Source: DASQFQ01 sp963730115 (GTDB lineage: Bacteria; Actinomycetota; Thermoleophilia; Solirubrobacterales; Solirubrobacteraceae). From it: a DNA stretch of 64,000 bases. Positions 62,566 through 64,000 of the stretch are shown here, piece by piece. The stretch spans positions 868,001-932,000 of the forward strand of contig CAVSQM010000004.1 of NCBI GenBank assembly GCA_963730115.1. Direction: 5' to 3'. The stretch's first letter is position 1; every line of letters begins with the position of its first letter. A program made the position numbers and the translations under genes. The notes under the pieces were generated by a model. It saw only the letters and a list, made by a program, of their open reading frames with translations. It searched no databases and had not been told where the DNA came from.

Positions 62566-63824
62566 GGGGCGCCCTCCTCCTGCTGGCGGTGGCGGTGGCG
62601 GCCGCCGGATGCTCGCGTGACGATCCCGACCCGCCGCCGCCGCGCGGCTCGTCGCTGCGCGCGGCGGCGACCGCGCACCTGCGCGCGCTGGCGCAGATCG
62701 GCGAGCGCAACGACAACACGCGCGCGGCCGGCACCCCGGGCTTCGACGCGTCGGTCGACTACGTCGCGGGCCGCCTGCGCGACGCCGGCTACCGCGTCAC
62801 GCTGCAGGAGGTCCCGTTCCCCGTCTTCCGCGACCGCTCGCGGCCGCGGCTCGCGGCCGGCGGCCGGTCGCTCCCGGTGCAGACGCTGCGCTACTCCGGG
62901 CCGGGGCGCGTGCGCGCGCCGGTCGAGCTCGTCGGGCTGGGCTGCCGCGCGGCCGACTTCGCCGACGCCCGCGACCGGATCGCCGTCGCGGCGCGCGGGC
63001 GCTGCACGTTCCGCGAGAAGGCGCGGCTCGCCGAGGCGGGCGGCGTGAGCGGGCTGGTGGTGGCCGACGGCGCGAGCGAGCTCCCGCCGCGCGGCTCGCT
63101 GATCCGGCCGGGCCTCGACGTCCCGTCGGTGGCAGCGGGCAAGGCCGCGCTGCAGCTCAAGGGCGAGGCGGAGCTCGTCGTCGACACCGTGGCCGAGAAC
63201 CGGCGCACCCGCAACGTGATCGCCGAGCGCCCGGGCACGGGGCGGAACGTGGCGATGATCGGCGCCCACCTCGACTCCGTGCAGGAGGGCCCGGGCCTCA
63301 ACGACAACGGCAGCGGCGTGGCGGTGACGCTCGCGCTCGCCGAGCGGCTGCGCGGGGAGCGCGGCCTGCGCTTCGGCTTCTGGGGCGCCGAGGAGCTCGG
63401 GCTCTACGGCTCGCGCGGGTACGTCGAATCGCTGAGCCCGCAGGAGCGCGACGGGATCAGCGGCTACATCAACCTCGACATGGTCGGCTCGCCCAACCCC
63501 GTGCGCTACGTGTACGGCGACGGCCGCACGCGCGAGGCGCTCGAGGCCGGGCTGCGCGCCCGCGACCTCGAGTTCGAGTCGATCAGCATCGGCGGCAGCT
63601 CCGACCACGCGCCGTTCGAGGCCGCCGGGATCTCGGTCGGCGGGCTCTACTCGGGCTCGGAGGAGACCAAGACCGCGCGCCAGGCGCGCGAGTACGGCGG
63701 CCGCGCCGGCCGGCCGCTCGACCCGTGTTACCACGAGCGCTGCGACGTGCTCGAGACGGTCGACCGGGACGTGATGACCGAGCTCGGCGAGGCCGCGGGC
63801 GCCGCGCTGCGACAGCTCGGCTAG
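62562..63824 (+). CDS. M28-family metallopeptidase lipoprotein with PA insert
   Basis: 420 residues. Lipoprotein signal with lipobox AAAGCS at 13-18. A PA-like domain (VRAPVELVGLG to ARLAEAGGVSGLVVAD) sits at 120-185. Catalytic domain: AMIGAHLDSVQEGPGLNDNG (His, Asp), FWGAEELGLYGSRGY (catalytic Glu), YINLDMVGSPN, YHERCDVL (final His ligand). It is an exported aminopeptidase anchored to the membrane. ATGA overlap with the upstream membrane-protein gene. The stop overlaps the convergent gene on the right edge. Confidence 0.88.
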   Translation: MRGALLLLAVAVAAAGCSRDDPDPPPPRGSSLRAAATAHLRALAQIGERNDNTRAAGTPGFDASVDYVAGRLRDAGYRVTLQEVPFPVFRDRSRPRLAAGGRSLPVQTLRYSGPGRVRAPVELVGLGCRAADFADARDRIAVAARGRCTFREKARLAEAGGVSGLVVADGASELPPRGSLIRPGLDVPSVAAGKAALQLKGEAELVVDTVAENRRTRNVIAERPGTGRNVAMIGAHLDSVQEGPGLNDNGSGVAVTLALAERLRGERGLRFGFWGAEELGLYGSRGYVESLSPQERDGISGYINLDMVGSPNPVRYVYGDGRTREALEAGLRARDLEFESISIGGSSDHAPFEAAGISVGGLYSGSEETKTARQAREYGGRAGRPLDPCYHERCDVLETVDRDVMTELGEAAGAALRQLG

Positions 63825-64000
63825 ACGCGCGCGTAGTAGTTCCAGCGCGCGCCGGTGTTGAACAGCTCCGCGAGCTGCTCGCGCGAGAGCGGGCCGGTGG
63901 CGTCCATGTCGAAGATCCGCAGCCCCAGCTCGCCGCAGACGAAGTCGTGGATCGCCTCGGGCGTGGTGCCGTAGTGCTCGGACGCTCCCGGGCCGTGCTC
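63821..64000 (-). CDS. C-terminus of probable FkbM-family methyltransferase
   Basis: The last 59 residues are visible before the edge: TPEAIHDFVCGELGLRIFDM, then TGPLSREQLAELFNTGARWNYYARV. The G-P-LS-x-x-x-F/L and W-N-x-x-A ending is typical of FkbM methyltransferases with a conserved C-terminal tail, but the catalytic part is outside the window, so the family is inference. Its stop shares bases with the end of the M28 gene. Confidence 0.6.
   Translation of the reverse strand, partial: EHGPGASEHYGTTPEAIHDFVCGELGLRIFDMDATGPLSREQLAELFNTGARWNYYARV

Overview
The window is dense, very GC-rich DNA (clearly around 70% by eye) with GTG starts common, C/G third codon positions and almost every adjacent gene overlapping or nearly touching its neighbour. 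Together with a LexA-type SOS box of the GAAC-N4-GTTC class, many apparently leaderless genes and families such as CHRD, DUF202, MobA/DUF6457-like and GH15 glucodextranase, this suggests an actinomycete. A Thermoleophilia/Solirubrobacterales-type chromosome (Conexibacter/Solirubrobacter-like) is my best guess, but there is no rRNA here to prove it. I see no transposase, integrase, phage module, CRISPR array or plasmid origin. No stretch over 300 bases lacks a gene.

Layout. 1-5.0 kb: cell-surface glycan genes: a flippase running off the left edge, a CelD/BioF2-type acyltransferase, a sugar nucleotidyltransferase, an epimerase with a codon-usage break, and a DegT aminotransferase. 5.1-14.7 kb: a CHRD protein, a small protein with repeated GNRA motifs like those of eCIS-associated proteins, an acyl-CoA dehydrogenase, a secreted GH15 glucoamylase, a membrane HD-GYP protein, an M20 peptidase and an amidohydrolase. 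14.7-23.6 kb: catabolism: deoC with two aldehyde-dehydrogenase-type genes, SDR, Rieske protein, amidohydrolase, MBL hydrolase, aldehyde dehydrogenase, DUF202 protein. 23.6-37 kb: an RTX-like secreted protein, then a coupled minus-strand operon: a response regulator fused to a PIG-L deacetylase, an ATP-grasp ligase, a PHP hydrolase, a family-2 glycosyltransferase and a large hybrid histidine kinase. Next to it lie a glycosidase-like gene, a TetR gene divergent from a 43-residue basic peptide, a second processive glycosyltransferase and UDP-GlcNAc 2-epimerase. This looks like a two-component-coupled glycan module and is the most interesting system here. The block is littered with one-base indels that look like sequencing errors.

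37-48.6 kb: tRNA-Ser(GGA), EamA exporter, M29 aminopeptidase, histidine phosphatase, an MFS exporter with a MarR-like tail, SOS-controlled dinB, a VOC protein, TetR with a FAD monooxygenase, an alpha/beta hydrolase, an AraC regulator and an NmrA-type protein, tRNA-Ser(CGA). 48.7-64 kb: tadA, a subtilisin-like protease, stress proteins, a CpsB-type PHP phosphatase, a CAP-domain lipoprotein, and signalling genes (REC-like/HD-GYP; Ser/Thr kinase with a receiver-like tail next to an FHA-membrane-HtrA protease; PAS-GAF-GGDEF-EAL). MobA, a DUF6457-like protein, a DAO oxidoreductase, a membrane protein, an M28 lipoprotein peptidase and the end of a probable FkbM methyltransferase complete the window.

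Regulation: at least 17 genes have a TANNNT-like -10 hexamer 6-9 bases before the start codon and no Shine-Dalgarno site, so leaderless translation seems widespread. Perfect palindromes mark probable operators at the TetR/peptide, AraC/NmrA and GGDEF-EAL promoters.
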